Shown here one piece after another: positions 9,978 to 22,617 of a DNA stretch of 64,000 bases (the stretch's first letter is position 1; each line of letters starts with the position of its first letter). Under the pieces are notes generated by a model. That model ran no database searches. It worked only from the letters and a program-made list of their open reading frames with translations, and was not told the DNA's origin. This DNA comes from Streptomyces mutabilis (GTDB taxonomy: Bacteria > Actinomycetota > Actinomycetes > Streptomycetales > Streptomycetaceae), in contig NZ_BMTT01000007.1 of NCBI RefSeq assembly GCF_014649815.1, positions 242,987-306,986 of the forward strand. Direction: 5' to 3'. A program made the translations under genes and the position numbers.

Positions 9978-10123
9978 GATGTCCTCCATCGTTCTCGGCA
10001 TACGGCTGCCGAAGCCAAATACGTGCACTGCGGTGTGCGGCGCCTCCAAAGCCGGCCGTGTCGGTTGACGTGTCCTACTAGCCCTACCGGGTTTACCGAG
10101 CCAACCGCAAGTGTGTTCTGTGT

Positions 10124-10129
10124 GGGTAT
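10124..10129 (+). promoter_or_regulatory. Possible SigB-family -10 element before the STAS gene
   Basis: GGGTAT about 100 nt upstream of the anti-anti-sigma start matches the SigB-class -10 consensus (GGGTAC/T). No convincing GTTT-like -35 sits at the expected 14-16 nt spacing, so this is only suggestive of autoregulation. Confidence 0.25.
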
Positions 10130-10229
10130 GTCCGTTTATGCGCGGTTGTTCGGGTGTCGGAGTGCGATGAGAAGGCGTAGTGTTCGAGGGCGTCAGCAAG
10201 CAGTCACGACCTCGGGAGAGAGAAACGGC

Positions 10230-10607
10230 ATGGACCGCGGGACGGTCGGCAGTGCCCAGTCGGGCCGGCTACTGGTGGAGGTGCGGGAAGAGGGCCCCAG
10301 TGCCGTCGTGACTCCGGCGGGTGAGTTGGATCACCACACCGCCGATCTGTTGCGCGAGCCGCTGGAGGACTGTCTCGCCAAGGGATTCAACCGGCTCGTC
10401 GTCGACTGCTCGCGCCTGGAGTTCTGCGACTCCACGGGACTCAACGTCCTGCTCGGCGCACGGTTGAAGGCGGAGGCCGCGGGGGGCGGTGTGCATCTGG
10501 TGGCCATGCAGCCGGTAGTGGCTCGCGTGTTCGAGATCACGGGGGCCGATGCGGTCTTCACCCTCCATGGCACGCTCGAGGCCGCGCTGGCCGACCCGTC
10601 CGACTGA
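10230..10607 (+). CDS. arsI: STAS-domain anti-anti-sigma factor
   Basis: This 125-residue protein is a single STAS domain. The SpoIIAA-type phosphorylation segment CDSTGLNVLLGARLKA lies near residues 70-85, with the target Ser in DSTGL. Such proteins bind an anti-sigma kinase when unphosphorylated and so release the sigma factor. The ATG at 10230 follows CGGGAGAGAG. It lies between the divergent sigma-factor gene and the co-directional anti-sigma gene. The name ArsI follows remembered S. coelicolor nomenclature; it has nothing to do with arsenic. Confidence 0.85.
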   Translation: MDRGTVGSAQSGRLLVEVREEGPSAVVTPAGELDHHTADLLREPLEDCLAKGFNRLVVDCSRLEFCDSTGLNVLLGARLKAEAAGGGVHLVAMQPVVARVFEITGADAVFTLHGTLEAALADPSD

Positions 10608-10806
10608 CCCGCTCCTTGTCCGGCCGGCGGCGGGTTTCGTGCGCTCTCAGGGACGGGTGGGGACGGGCGTTCGCGCCTCGTCACGAGTTCCGTGTCGAAT
10701 ACGGGGGTGTTCGAACGGCCCGGTCGGGCAGGAGACTCCCTGAACTGACTGTGTACGACGAACGATGTTGAAACGTGAACTGGTGAATCGGTGAGGTGAA
10801 GCGCTG

Positions 10807-11421
10807 ATGAGCACCACCCGGCCCTACTCGCCGGGCGACCGCGGTCCGGAGCCCAGCGGCGCTTCCGGGGTGTCCGAGGGGGGCGCGCCCGGGTCCGGGG
10901 GGCCCGAGGAGGGCGTGTCCGCGGGGCAGGCCGCCGTGATCGGCGCGTCCGGGGGGGCCTCGCCGTCCCCGTCCGCCGGGGCCGTCGCGGGTGCCGCCGC
11001 GGGCGGCGGTGGCCGGCAGGTACGCCGGCTGAGCTTCGACGACCAGAGCGGGGTGGTCCCGCTCGCTCGTGACTTCACCCGCCAGGCGCTGTACGCCTGG
11101 GGTTGGCTGCCCTCCGCCACCGCGGACCAGCGGGCCGCCGCCGAGGACGTACTGCTCGTGGTGTCCGAGCTGGTCACCAACGCGTGCCTCCACGCGGAGG
11201 GACCGGACGAGCTGTGGATCGCCTGCGAGAAGAAGGTGATCCGGCTGGAGGTCTCCGACCGGGGGACCGGCCAGCCGGCGCCGCGCACGCCGCACCGGGC
11301 CGGGCGACCCGGCGGCCACGGCATGTTCATCGTGCAACGGTTGTGCCTCGACTGGGGTGTGGTGCGCACGCCGGGGGTCGCCGGGAAGCGCGTGTGGGCG
11401 GAGTTGGCGGCGCCGGGGTAG
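10807..11421 (+). CDS. prsI: Anti-sigma factor / serine kinase of the GHKL ATPase fold
   Basis: About 65 residues of low-complexity Gly/Ser/Ala/Pro-rich sequence precede an RsbW/SpoIIAB-like HATPase domain. The N box is VVSELVTNACLHA near residue 117, the G1 box is SDRGTG, and G2 is GGHGMFIVQRL near 170. It should bind ATP, hold the sigma factor inactive and phosphorylate the STAS partner encoded 200 nt upstream. The start ATG follows GTGAGGTGAAGCGCTG. The long disordered N-terminus is unusual for a simple RsbW homologue and may interact with other regulators. Confidence 0.85.
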   Translation: MSTTRPYSPGDRGPEPSGASGVSEGGAPGSGGPEEGVSAGQAAVIGASGGASPSPSAGAVAGAAAGGGGRQVRRLSFDDQSGVVPLARDFTRQALYAWGWLPSATADQRAAAEDVLLVVSELVTNACLHAEGPDELWIACEKKVIRLEVSDRGTGQPAPRTPHRAGRPGGHGMFIVQRLCLDWGVVRTPGVAGKRVWAELAAPG

Positions 11422-12162
11422 CGGGCGTCGGGGTCCGGCTTCTTCGCCTGCCCGTCCACCCGCCGGGACAGCCGGAGCCGAGCGCCTGTCGGCCCGCCCG
11501 CCTGCCCGTCCACCCGCCTCGGTCGGCCGAGTGATGACCGCCGCCGGGGCTCCGCCCTTCGATCCCGGGGTTTTCCCACGCCCGCCTCGGCCGCACCGGC
11601 CGTGCCCGTCGCCGGGCTCAGCCCCGCCTCGATCCGCCGGTGATCTCTCTCCCGCGGCCGTCCGTCCCTTCCCCGGCCTCGTCGGGCCCGCTCGTTGCTC
11701 CGGCTCCATCAGCCCTGCCCAGCCTCGGCGTCGGCTCCCTCGCACCGGAACCAGCGGCCCTGCTCCTGTGTCTGGCTCTGTCGCTCCATGGTGTCGGTGG
11801 CATTGCTCGTGTGCGTAGCTCTGTCGCTCCGGTTTCAGTGGCCCTGTCCCTGTCCCCGGCCCCGCCGCTCCGCTCGCCAGCGACCCTGCACCCGCCCCGG
11901 CCCCGCCGGGCCCCGTCCCTGCCCCCGCATGGCCGCAGCCAGCCAGTGAGCCGCGCCCCGGCCCGCCCGCCCCATCCCCGCGCCTCTCGCGCCCGCCCCG
12001 GCCCTCCGGGCTGCCCACGACCTGCTCGCTGCGCCTCACGGCCCACCGTCCCCCTCCGCTCGGACCCGCCCCGAACGGCGCCCCCGGAAACGCCCGAAGG
12101 GCCACCGCACCCACCAGGGATGCGATGACCCTTCTCAAGCGATGACGCCAGGCCGGCAGGCC
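11422..12162. other. Pyrimidine-rich non-coding region with degenerate repeats
   Basis: About 740 nt separate the convergent anti-sigma and peptide-transporter genes with no credible gene. The + strand is conspicuously C/T-rich from about 11560 to 12060. A 20-nt direct repeat starts at 11445 and again at 11499. Further on, the word GCTCTGTCGCTCC recurs at about 43-nt distance near 11775 and 11818, flanked by related CAG(C/T)GGCCCTG words. Open frames here are low-complexity and lack start signals. Confidence 0.5.
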
Positions 12163-13659
12163 TCAGCGGACGTCGCCCATGAGTTCCTTGACGCGCTTGC
12201 GGTACATCCAGATCGCGACACCGGCGAGGACGGCCAGGGCGGCCTCCGCGGCGACGATGCCCGTCTTGTTGAGGTCGACGCCGGCGATGGAGAGCAGGCC
12301 GGTCGTGGCGTCACCGGCGGTGACGGCCAGGAACCAGACGCCCATCATCTGCGAGGCGTACTTCACCGGCGCCATCTTCGTGGTGACCGACAGGCCGACC
12401 GGGGAGAGCATCAGCTCACCGCAGGTCTGGACGAAGTAGATCGCCACCAGCCACAGCGCGGCCGCCTTGTGGCCGCCGTCCGCGATGGCCAGCGGGGCCA
12501 GGAAGAGGAAGAAGGACGCGCCGACCAGCACCAGGCCGAACGAGAACTTCACGATCGTGCTCGGTTCCTTGCCGCGACGGGCGAGCGCCAGCCACACCGT
12601 GGCGAAGACCGGGGCGAGGGCCATGATGATGACCGGGTTCACCGACTGGAACCAGGAGACCGGGAAGTCCCACCCGAGAACGCTGGTGTTCGTCGAGGAG
12701 TCGGCGAAGATCGCCAGGGTCGAACCGCCCTGGTCGTAGATCATCCAGAAGATGGCCGCGGCGACGAAGAACCAGATGTACGCCGACATCTTGGACTGCT
12801 CGGCGCGGTCCAGCGACTTGTCGCGCTTGATGCGGGTCAGCACCAGTACCGGGATGATCACGCCGAGCAGCGTCAGCGGGACCAGGATCCAGTTCAGGGT
12901 GTAGGCGCCGGAGAAGCCGACGATCGCGTAGAAGACGACGGCGAGCGCGGCCCAGAACGCGGCCTTGCGCAGCGTGGAGGTCTTCTCCTCGGCCGACAGC
13001 GGCTTCGGGACGACGCTGGAGTGCGGGGCCAGGTGGCGGCTGCCGATCAGGAACTGGATGACGCCCAGGCCCATGCCGACCGCGGCGAGTGCGAAGCCCA
13101 GGTGCCAGTTGACGTTCTCACCGATGGTGCCGATGATCAGCGGCGCCGCGAAGGCACCGAGGTTGATGCCCATGTAGAAGACGGTGAAGCCACCGTCGCG
13201 GCGCGGGTCGTCGGGGCCGCTGTAGAGCTGGCCGACCATCGTCGAGATGTTGGCCTTCAGCAGACCCGAGCCGATGGCGACCAGGCCGAGGCCCGCGAAG
13301 AACGTGCCGGAGGACGGCAGCGCCAGCGTCAGGTGGCCGAGCATGATCACGCCGCCGGCGACGGCGACGGTCTTGCGGGGACCCCAGACGCGGTCACCGA
13401 ACCAGCCGCCCGGCATCGTCAGCAGGTACACCAGCGACAGGTACACCGAGTAGATCGCGGTGGCGGTGCCGGCGTTCATGCCGAGACCGCCGGGAGCCAC
13501 CAGGTACAGCGGGAGCAGAGCCCTCATGCCGTAGTAGGAGAAACGCTCCCACATCTCGGTCATGAAGAGAGTGGCCAGTCCGCGGGGGTGGCCGAAGAAG
13601 GTCTTCTCGGACCCGGGGGTGCCCGGGGTGACCGAGTCCTTCGTCAGGCTGGACGCCAT
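12163..13659 (-). CDS. POT/PTR family proton-dependent oligopeptide transporter
   Basis: The 498-residue integral membrane protein shows the PTR2 signature near the N-terminus (MPGGWFGDRVWGPRKTV, about residues 75-92) and FYMGINLGA in the middle. It has 12-14 predicted transmembrane segments. These transporters import di- and tripeptides with protons. The N-terminus resembles family members (FGHPRGLATLFMTEMWERFSYYG). The ATG is preceded by AAGGATCGACC. It stands alone, divergent from the two-component system across a 540-nt gap. Confidence 0.93.
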   Translation of the reverse strand: MASSLTKDSVTPGTPGSEKTFFGHPRGLATLFMTEMWERFSYYGMRALLPLYLVAPGGLGMNAGTATAIYSVYLSLVYLLTMPGGWFGDRVWGPRKTVAVAGGVIMLGHLTLALPSSGTFFAGLGLVAIGSGLLKANISTMVGQLYSGPDDPRRDGGFTVFYMGINLGAFAAPLIIGTIGENVNWHLGFALAAVGMGLGVIQFLIGSRHLAPHSSVVPKPLSAEEKTSTLRKAAFWAALAVVFYAIVGFSGAYTLNWILVPLTLLGVIIPVLVLTRIKRDKSLDRAEQSKMSAYIWFFVAAAIFWMIYDQGGSTLAIFADSSTNTSVLGWDFPVSWFQSVNPVIIMALAPVFATVWLALARRGKEPSTIVKFSFGLVLVGASFFLFLAPLAIADGGHKAAALWLVAIYFVQTCGELMLSPVGLSVTTKMAPVKYASQMMGVWFLAVTAGDATTGLLSIAGVDLNKTGIVAAEAALAVLAGVAIWMYRKRVKELMGDVR

Positions 13660-14186
13660 GGTCGATCCTTGCTGGTCGGGACGCGCTCATGAGGCGATGC
13701 GCGCCCGGTGGGGGGGCGGCCGGCACCGGCGGCCTTCCCCGCCCGTCCCACGCCTGAGGGATTCCGCTCCGGATTACGAAGCGCTGGGCGGCGGCCACCG
13801 GGATCCACGCCTCGCGTACGTCACTGCACGCGGTGAGGCCCGGCCACAGGTCATTCCTTTCGAGGCCGACCGTGGGGGCCGGCCCGCACACGAAAGAGAC
13901 CTTCAGCGTCGAACTGTCGCCAAAGGTCCTCTGGGTGCTACAGGCGCTGATTCACCATACGGCAGGACACCGCCCGGTATGGAAGGACTTGAGACGCGGA
14001 TCACAGGTGAACCTGGAACCGCGAACGACCATTCGAAGGTCCATCACAGGATGGCACCCCGCACCCACAGGTCGCGCAACGGGGTCGGCCGGCCCGTCCG
14101 CCGGGCGGGTGTCCGGCTTGTCCACAGGCGGGGCGGGGCGCGGGAGCCTTGGGAGGATCACGGCCCGGGCCCTGCTCCGGGCGGAC
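13660..14186. other. Long divergent intergenic region, no gene seen
   Basis: About 530 nt separate the peptide-transporter gene from the response-regulator gene. It must hold the transporter promoter and leader, but I could not recognise promoter hexamers with confidence. An open frame runs in phase into the response regulator. Its translation is low-complexity and unlike a receiver domain, so I do not count it as coding. Confidence 0.4.
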
Positions 14187-14192
14187 TACCAT
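14187..14192 (+). promoter_or_regulatory. -10 element of a leaderless promoter
   Basis: TACCAT ends 6 nt before the response-regulator ATG, with no Shine-Dalgarno sequence between. A TANNNT box 6-7 nt before the start codon is the usual mark of leaderless transcripts in Streptomyces. Confidence 0.55.
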
Positions 14193-14198
14193 CAGTTC

Positions 14199-14876
14199 AT
14201 GACCCGTGTACTGCTCGCCGAGGACGACGCGTCCATCTCGGAGCCGCTGGCCCGCGCACTGCGCCGGGAAGGGTACGAGGTCGAGGTGCGTGAGGACGGA
14301 CCCACCGCACTCGACGCCGGGCTGCGGGGCGGCATCGACCTGGTCGTGCTGGACCTGGGCCTGCCGGACATGGACGGGCTGGAGGTCGCCCGCCGGCTGC
14401 GCTCGGAGGGGCATGCCGTGCCGATCCTCATCCTGACCGCGCGCGCCGACGAGGTGGACACCGTCGTCGGCCTCGACGCGGGCGCCGACGACTACGTCAC
14501 CAAGCCCTTCCGCCTCGCCGAGCTGCTCGCCCGGGTCCGCGCCCTGCTGCGGCGCGGTGCCGTCGAGCCGCCGCAGCCGCCCGCCACGCACGGCGTGCGC
14601 ATCGACGTCGAGTCGCACCGGGCCTGGATGGGCGAGGAAGAGCTCCAGCTCACCGCCAAGGAGTTCGACCTGCTGCGGGTACTGGTGCGCGACGCCGGCC
14701 GGGTCGTCACGCGCGACCAGCTGATGCGCGAGGTCTGGGACACCACCTGGTGGTCGTCCACCAAGACCCTCGACATGCACATCTCCTGGCTGCGCAAGAA
14801 GCTGGGGGACGACGCGGCGAACCCGCGCTACATCGCCACCGTGCGCGGCGTGGGCTTCCGCTTCGAGAAGAACTGA
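14199..14876 (+). CDS. OmpR/PhoB-family response regulator
   Basis: The 225-residue protein has a receiver domain (EDD acidic pocket at residues 8-10, phospho-acceptor Asp in VVLDLGLPDMDG near 51, Lys in TKPF near 101) and a winged-helix Trans_reg_C domain (about 130-222, ending GVGFRFEK). It pairs with the histidine kinase starting 40 nt downstream. The start is set by alignment of TRVLLAEDD with receiver N-termini and by the TACCAT box 6 nt upstream. The signal sensed is not evident. Confidence 0.93.
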   Translation: MTRVLLAEDDASISEPLARALRREGYEVEVREDGPTALDAGLRGGIDLVVLDLGLPDMDGLEVARRLRSEGHAVPILILTARADEVDTVVGLDAGADDYVTKPFRLAELLARVRALLRRGAVEPPQPPATHGVRIDVESHRAWMGEEELQLTAKEFDLLRVLVRDAGRVVTRDQLMREVWDTTWWSSTKTLDMHISWLRKKLGDDAANPRYIATVRGVGFRFEKN

Positions 14877-14916
14877 CCCGCCGACAACGACCCAAGGCCT
14901 GGCCGGGTAAGAGGAC

Positions 14917-16194
14917 ATGCGCCGTCGACTGATCCAGTCCACGCTCGCCGTGGTGCTCATCGTGATCGCCGTCTTCGGCGTCTCGCTCGTCATCGTCGAG
15001 ACCCGCACGATCAGCAGCAGCGCCCAGGAGCGGGTCGACCTGGAGGCCGTGCGGCTGGCCAGCATCGTCGACAGCCGGCTGCTCGGCACCGGGTCGGTCG
15101 ACGCCAAGTTCCTGCGCGAGCAGATCCGGGACGCCCGGTACGCCGAGATCCGGATTCCCGGCAAGCCGGTCATCGAGGTCGGCAGCCGGCCGACCGGTGA
15201 GGTCATCCGCGGCAATGCCACCGGCGAGGAAGGGGAGACGGTCCTCGTCGAGGAGCCCAGCTCCTCGGTGACCCGCGAGGTCGGCCGGACCCTGCTGATC
15301 ATCGGGCTGGTGGCGCTGCTCGCGGTGGTCGCGGCCGTGCTGCTGGCGATCCGGCAGGCCAACCGCCTCGCCTCCCCGCTCACCGACCTCGCCGAGACCG
15401 CCGAACGCCTCGGCTCCGGCGATCCGCGCCCCCGCCACAAGCGCTACGGCGTCCCCGAACTGGACCGGGTCGCGGACGTGCTGGACTCCTCCGCCGAGCG
15501 CATCGCGCGGATGCTCACCGCCGAACGGCGACTGGCCGCCGACGCCTCCCACCAGTTGCGCACGCCCCTGACCGCGCTGTCGATGCGGCTGGAGGAGATC
15601 ACCCTCACCGACGAGCCGGAGACGGTGAAGGAGGAGGCGACGATCGCGCTGTCGCAGGTGGAGCGGCTGACGGACGTCGTGGACCGGCTGCTGACCAACA
15701 GCCGCGACCCGCGCAGCGGCTCCGCCGTCACCTTCGAACTGGACGACGTCATCCAGCAGCAGATCGCCGAGTGGCGCCCCGCCTACCGCAGCGAGGGACG
15801 GGCGATCGTCAGCTCCGGCAAACGGCACCTGACGGCCGTGGGCACCCCGGGCGCGGTGGCGCAGGTGCTGGCCGCGCTGATCGAGAACTCCCTGATGCAC
15901 GGCGGCGGCACGGTGGCCCTCAGGACCCGGGTGACCGGCAACCAGGTGGTGGTCGAGGTCACCGACGAGGGCGCCGGTGTGCCCGGCGATCTGGGGGCAC
16001 GGATCTTCGAGCGGGCGATCAGCGGGCGGAACTCGACGGGCATCGGCCTGGCCGTGGCCCGCGACCTGGCCGAGGCGGACGGCGGCCGGCTGGAGCTCCT
16101 CCAGGGTCGGCCCCCGGTCTTCGGCCTGTTCCTCTCCCGTACGCCGCCGCCGAAGAAGTCGTCCGGGGACTCGGGCCAAACGACGGTACGCTAG
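14917..16194 (+). CDS. Membrane sensor histidine kinase
   Basis: The 425-residue kinase has a transmembrane helix near 10-28 and another near 124-144, enclosing an extracellular sensor of about 95 residues. A HAMP-like segment follows, then HisKA with phospho-acceptor His212 (ASHQLRTPLTAL), an N box (ALIENSLMHGGG) and G1 (TDEGAGVP) of the HATPase domain. The last 20 residues are basic and look flexible. It is partner to the response regulator just upstream and is convergent with the GtrA gene (27 nt between stops). Confidence 0.93.
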   Translation: MRRRLIQSTLAVVLIVIAVFGVSLVIVETRTISSSAQERVDLEAVRLASIVDSRLLGTGSVDAKFLREQIRDARYAEIRIPGKPVIEVGSRPTGEVIRGNATGEEGETVLVEEPSSSVTREVGRTLLIIGLVALLAVVAAVLLAIRQANRLASPLTDLAETAERLGSGDPRPRHKRYGVPELDRVADVLDSSAERIARMLTAERRLAADASHQLRTPLTALSMRLEEITLTDEPETVKEEATIALSQVERLTDVVDRLLTNSRDPRSGSAVTFELDDVIQQQIAEWRPAYRSEGRAIVSSGKRHLTAVGTPGAVAQVLAALIENSLMHGGGTVALRTRVTGNQVVVEVTDEGAGVPGDLGARIFERAISGRNSTGIGLAVARDLAEADGGRLELLQGRPPVFGLFLSRTPPPKKSSGDSGQTTVR

Positions 16195-16221
16195 CCGCCC
16201 CCTCGGAGGTCGGAGCGCAGG

Positions 16222-16794
16222 TCAGCGACGGGCCGCCGGGGCGCCGTCCGTGGTGCGCACCGCCGTCGGGTGCTCGTGCTCCAGGAGGGTCTCCGCCCGC
16301 GTCACCGGCTCCCGGCCCGGCAGCGTGCGGAAGACCCAGGTGCGGTACGACCAGAAACGGAACAGCGTTCCGATGCCGATGCCGAGGAACTTGAAGATGT
16401 TGCTCTGCAGCGGGCTGTCCCAGCCGAAGCCGTACGTCGCCGTGTAGAGCACGCCGTTCTCGATCACCAGCCCGACCGCGCTGAACAGCAGGAACAGCGA
16501 CATCTCACGGGTGCGGTGGCCCTTGTCGCGGTCCCGGTAGGTGAAGTAGCGGAAGCCCAGGTAGTTGAAGACGATCGCGACGACGGTCGCGATGATGCTG
16601 GCCCGCACCACCGCGAGGTCGGTCACGTGCCGCACCAGGTTGAAGACCAGCAGGTTGACCAGCACTCCCGCGCCGCCCACCGCGCCGAACTTCACGACCT
16701 CACGGACCAGCCGGCCGATCCGCTCCCGCAGCGTGCCGCGGGGCGCGGGGGCAGCCGGGGGAGCCGTATGAGCACCCGAGGAACCATGTCCCAT
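16222..16794 (-). CDS. GtrA family membrane protein
   Basis: This 190-residue protein has a GtrA domain of four transmembrane helices (about residues 34-150; VKFGAVGGAGVLVNLLVFNL, then NYLGFRYFTYRDR and a FRFWSYRTWVF ending). GtrA proteins are linked to moving lipid-linked sugars across the membrane for envelope glycans. That fits the cell-envelope genes further along, although its direct neighbours are a histidine kinase and divergent purK. Mycobacteria also keep a GtrA gene beside purK. Confidence 0.88.
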   Translation of the reverse strand: MGHGSSGAHTAPPAAPAPRGTLRERIGRLVREVVKFGAVGGAGVLVNLLVFNLVRHVTDLAVVRASIIATVVAIVFNYLGFRYFTYRDRDKGHRTREMSLFLLFSAVGLVIENGVLYTATYGFGWDSPLQSNIFKFLGIGIGTLFRFWSYRTWVFRTLPGREPVTRAETLLEHEHPTAVRTTDGAPAARR

Positions 16795-16948
16795 GGTCGT
16801 GCAGGCCCCCGTCCGTCGGTTGGCGTCAATCCGTTCATGCTAACCACCCGGACGCGCGATCTTCCTGCGGACGACCTCGGGGCGACGGCGGCGGACCCCG
16901 GGACGGGCGGGGAAACGGCCGGTAAACATGTGGGCCCCGCGCGGCCGA

Positions 16949-16954
16949 TACGCT
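16949..16954 (+). promoter_or_regulatory. -10 element of the purK promoter (leaderless)
   Basis: TACGCT ends 6 nt before the purK GTG, and no ribosome-binding site intervenes. This suggests the mRNA starts at the start codon. No clear -35 hexamer is visible. Confidence 0.5.
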
Positions 16955-16960
16955 AGGGGT

Positions 16961-20923
<3,963 letters not shown>

Positions 20924-20929
20924 GCCCGT

Positions 20930-20961
20930 ACGCTAGAACCTGACACGGGTGTCAGAATCAA
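20930..20961 (-). promoter_or_regulatory. MerR-type promoter/operator of the ene-reductase gene
   Basis: Reading leftward, TTGATT (plus 20956-20961) and TAGCGT (plus 20930-20935) are 20 nt apart, the over-long spacer typical of MerR-activated promoters. The spacer contains the inverted repeat CTGACAC-GG-GTGTCAG (20940-20955). The -10 box ends 6 nt before the ATG, so the mRNA is probably leaderless. The divergent gene encodes a MerR protein. Confidence 0.75.
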
Positions 20962-20990
20962 GTCCCCGAGTCGAGCCCCGAGGTGACGGC

Positions 20991-21347
20991 ATGCGGATCG
21001 GCGAACTGGCCCGGCGCACGGGCGTCAGCGAGCGCTCGCTGCGCTACTACGAGAAGCAGGGGCTGCTCGCGGCCGAGCGTACGCCCGGCGGGCACCGCGA
21101 GTACGCGGAGGCGGCCGTCGACCGGGTCGTCCGCATCCAGGAACTGTTCGCGGCCGGGCTGTGCAGCAGCAAGATCGTCGAACTGCTGCCGTGCATGCGG
21201 GACGGGGACGGCGGCCCCTCGGCCGTCGCCACGCCGAAGCTGGTCGCCGACCTCACCGCCGAACGCGCCCGCATCGACCGGATGGTCACCGACCTGCTCC
21301 GTTCCCGGGACACCCTGGACGAGGTGATCGACGCGGCCCGGGGCTGA
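20991..21347 (+). CDS. MerR family transcriptional regulator
   Basis: The 118-residue protein has an N-terminal MerR winged helix (MRIGELARRTGVSERSLRYYEKQGLL, then GGHREY at about 33-38) and a C-terminal dimerisation coiled coil (about 80-115). It lacks the SoxR cysteine cluster and a drug-binding domain. Only Cys58 and Cys68 are obvious thiols, and they could sense electrophiles. GAGGTGACGGC precedes the ATG. It is divergent from the ene-reductase, and the palindrome between them is its likely site. Confidence 0.9.
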   Translation: MRIGELARRTGVSERSLRYYEKQGLLAAERTPGGHREYAEAAVDRVVRIQELFAAGLCSSKIVELLPCMRDGDGGPSAVATPKLVADLTAERARIDRMVTDLLRSRDTLDEVIDAARG

Positions 21348-21439
21348 GCCGCATACCCCCGAACGCTCCACCCAGCAGGAAGCACCTTCCGCTCCGTGCC
21401 ACCGTGGCCTCAACGCACGACGACCGTACGGAGCCCGTC

Positions 21440-22570
21440 ATGGCAGACCTCCAGGACGACCTGCACACCGGTACCGAGGCCGCCGGGCTCGACGACCCGC
21501 CCGTGTCGTCCGTGGCCGAGGTCTTCCCGCCGGAGCCCTACGCGCCCGTGTCCGACCCCGGCGACGAGCCGTCGGCCCGGGCCCACGCCGTGCTCGCCGC
21601 CCACCCCGTGGCCGACGGCTACAGCGGCCTGCCCTGGGCGCTCAAGCACCTGCCCTGGTACGACCTGGAGCTCGGCGAGAGCGCCGTCGACACCGACGTG
21701 CCGCGGCTGCGCGAAGGGCACGTGGGCGCGCTGTTCTGGTCGCTGCACCTGCCCGACGCCGTCGACGGGGACCGGGCCGTCGGCGCGACCCTGGAGCAGC
21801 TGGACCTGATCAAGACGGTGGTGCGCGCCCACCCGGAGGGCCTGCGCCTCGCCCACGACGCCGGGGAGGCCATCGACGCCCGCAACTGCGGCCGGGTCGC
21901 CGTGCTGCCGGGCCCCGCCGGCGCCGCCGCCATCGGCGACTGCCTCGGCATCCTGCGCTCCCTGTACGTTCTCGGCCTGCGCGTGCTCACCCTGGCCGGC
22001 GCGTCCTGGGCGAGCGAGGCGGGGCTGACCCGGTTCGGCGAGGAGACCGTCCGGGAGATGAACCGGCTCGGCGTCATCGCCGACCTCTCCGGCGCCTCGG
22101 CGGAGACCGTCCGCCGCACCTTCGCCGTCTCCAAAGCGCCCGCGCTGTGCACCCGCTCCGCCGCCCGCGCCCTGCGTCCCCACCCCGCCAACCTCCCCGA
22201 CGACCTGCTCGTGGAGCTGGGCGCCGCCGGCGGCCTGTGCATGGTGCCGCTGACCGCCGAGCAGACCGGCCCGACCGTCCGGGACGTCGCCGACCACCTC
22301 GACCACGTCCGCTCGGTGGCCGGCCCGCAGAGCGTCGGCCTGTCCGGCACCTACGACTCAGGCACGGCACACCCGCTGGAACTCGGCGACGCCTCCTGCT
22401 ACCCGCGGCTCATCGCCGAACTGCTGCGCCGCGGCTGGGACGAGGCGGACGTGGCCATGCTGACCTGGGGCAACGTCCAACGCGTGCTGCGCGGCGCAGC
22501 CTTCACCGCCCGCGCGGCCCAGCTGCGCCGGGGGCCGTCGACCGCGACCATCGCGGACCTGGACGGATGA
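21440..22570 (+). CDS. Degenerate M19 dipeptidase-like protein, probable pseudoenzyme
   Basis: This 376-residue protein aligns along its length with the M19 dipeptidase encoded at 18645-19823, including the shared ending PS(N/T)A-(S/T)-I/L-LDG. The metal-binding residues are gone: GHND becomes GYSG, GAEGGH becomes GPAGAA, SHSSSR becomes TRSAAR, and GGDYDGT becomes SGTYDSGT. About 50 extra acidic/proline-rich residues precede the domain. The reading frame is intact and well preserved, so it is likely a functional non-catalytic protein rather than a decaying gene. Role unknown. Confidence 0.85.
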   Translation: MADLQDDLHTGTEAAGLDDPPVSSVAEVFPPEPYAPVSDPGDEPSARAHAVLAAHPVADGYSGLPWALKHLPWYDLELGESAVDTDVPRLREGHVGALFWSLHLPDAVDGDRAVGATLEQLDLIKTVVRAHPEGLRLAHDAGEAIDARNCGRVAVLPGPAGAAAIGDCLGILRSLYVLGLRVLTLAGASWASEAGLTRFGEETVREMNRLGVIADLSGASAETVRRTFAVSKAPALCTRSAARALRPHPANLPDDLLVELGAAGGLCMVPLTAEQTGPTVRDVADHLDHVRSVAGPQSVGLSGTYDSGTAHPLELGDASCYPRLIAELLRRGWDEADVAMLTWGNVQRVLRGAAFTARAAQLRRGPSTATIADLDG

Positions 22571-22617
22571 CCGACGGCCGACCTCGACGGATGGCCGTCA
22601 GCCACCCCCGACGGATG
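22562..22617 (+). repeat. GACGGATG word three times at exact 24-bp intervals
   Basis: GACGGATG occurs at 22562-22569, 22586-22593 and 22610-22617, a strict 24-bp period that starts inside the last codons of the M19 paralogue and runs into the terminator hairpin. The first unit encodes the terminal Asp-Gly of the protein, so the repeat may have arisen by duplication of the gene end. Confidence 0.6.

Noticed and set aside
11640-12128. Proline/serine-rich open frame on the + strand in the pyrimidine-rich region
   Set aside because: Base bias alone creates long open frames here. There is no ribosome-binding site, no domain and no normal codon-position pattern.
13833-14198. In-frame 122-codon extension upstream of the response regulator
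   Set aside because: Its translation is low-complexity and not part of a receiver fold. The receiver N-terminus and a TACCAT box fix the start at 14199.
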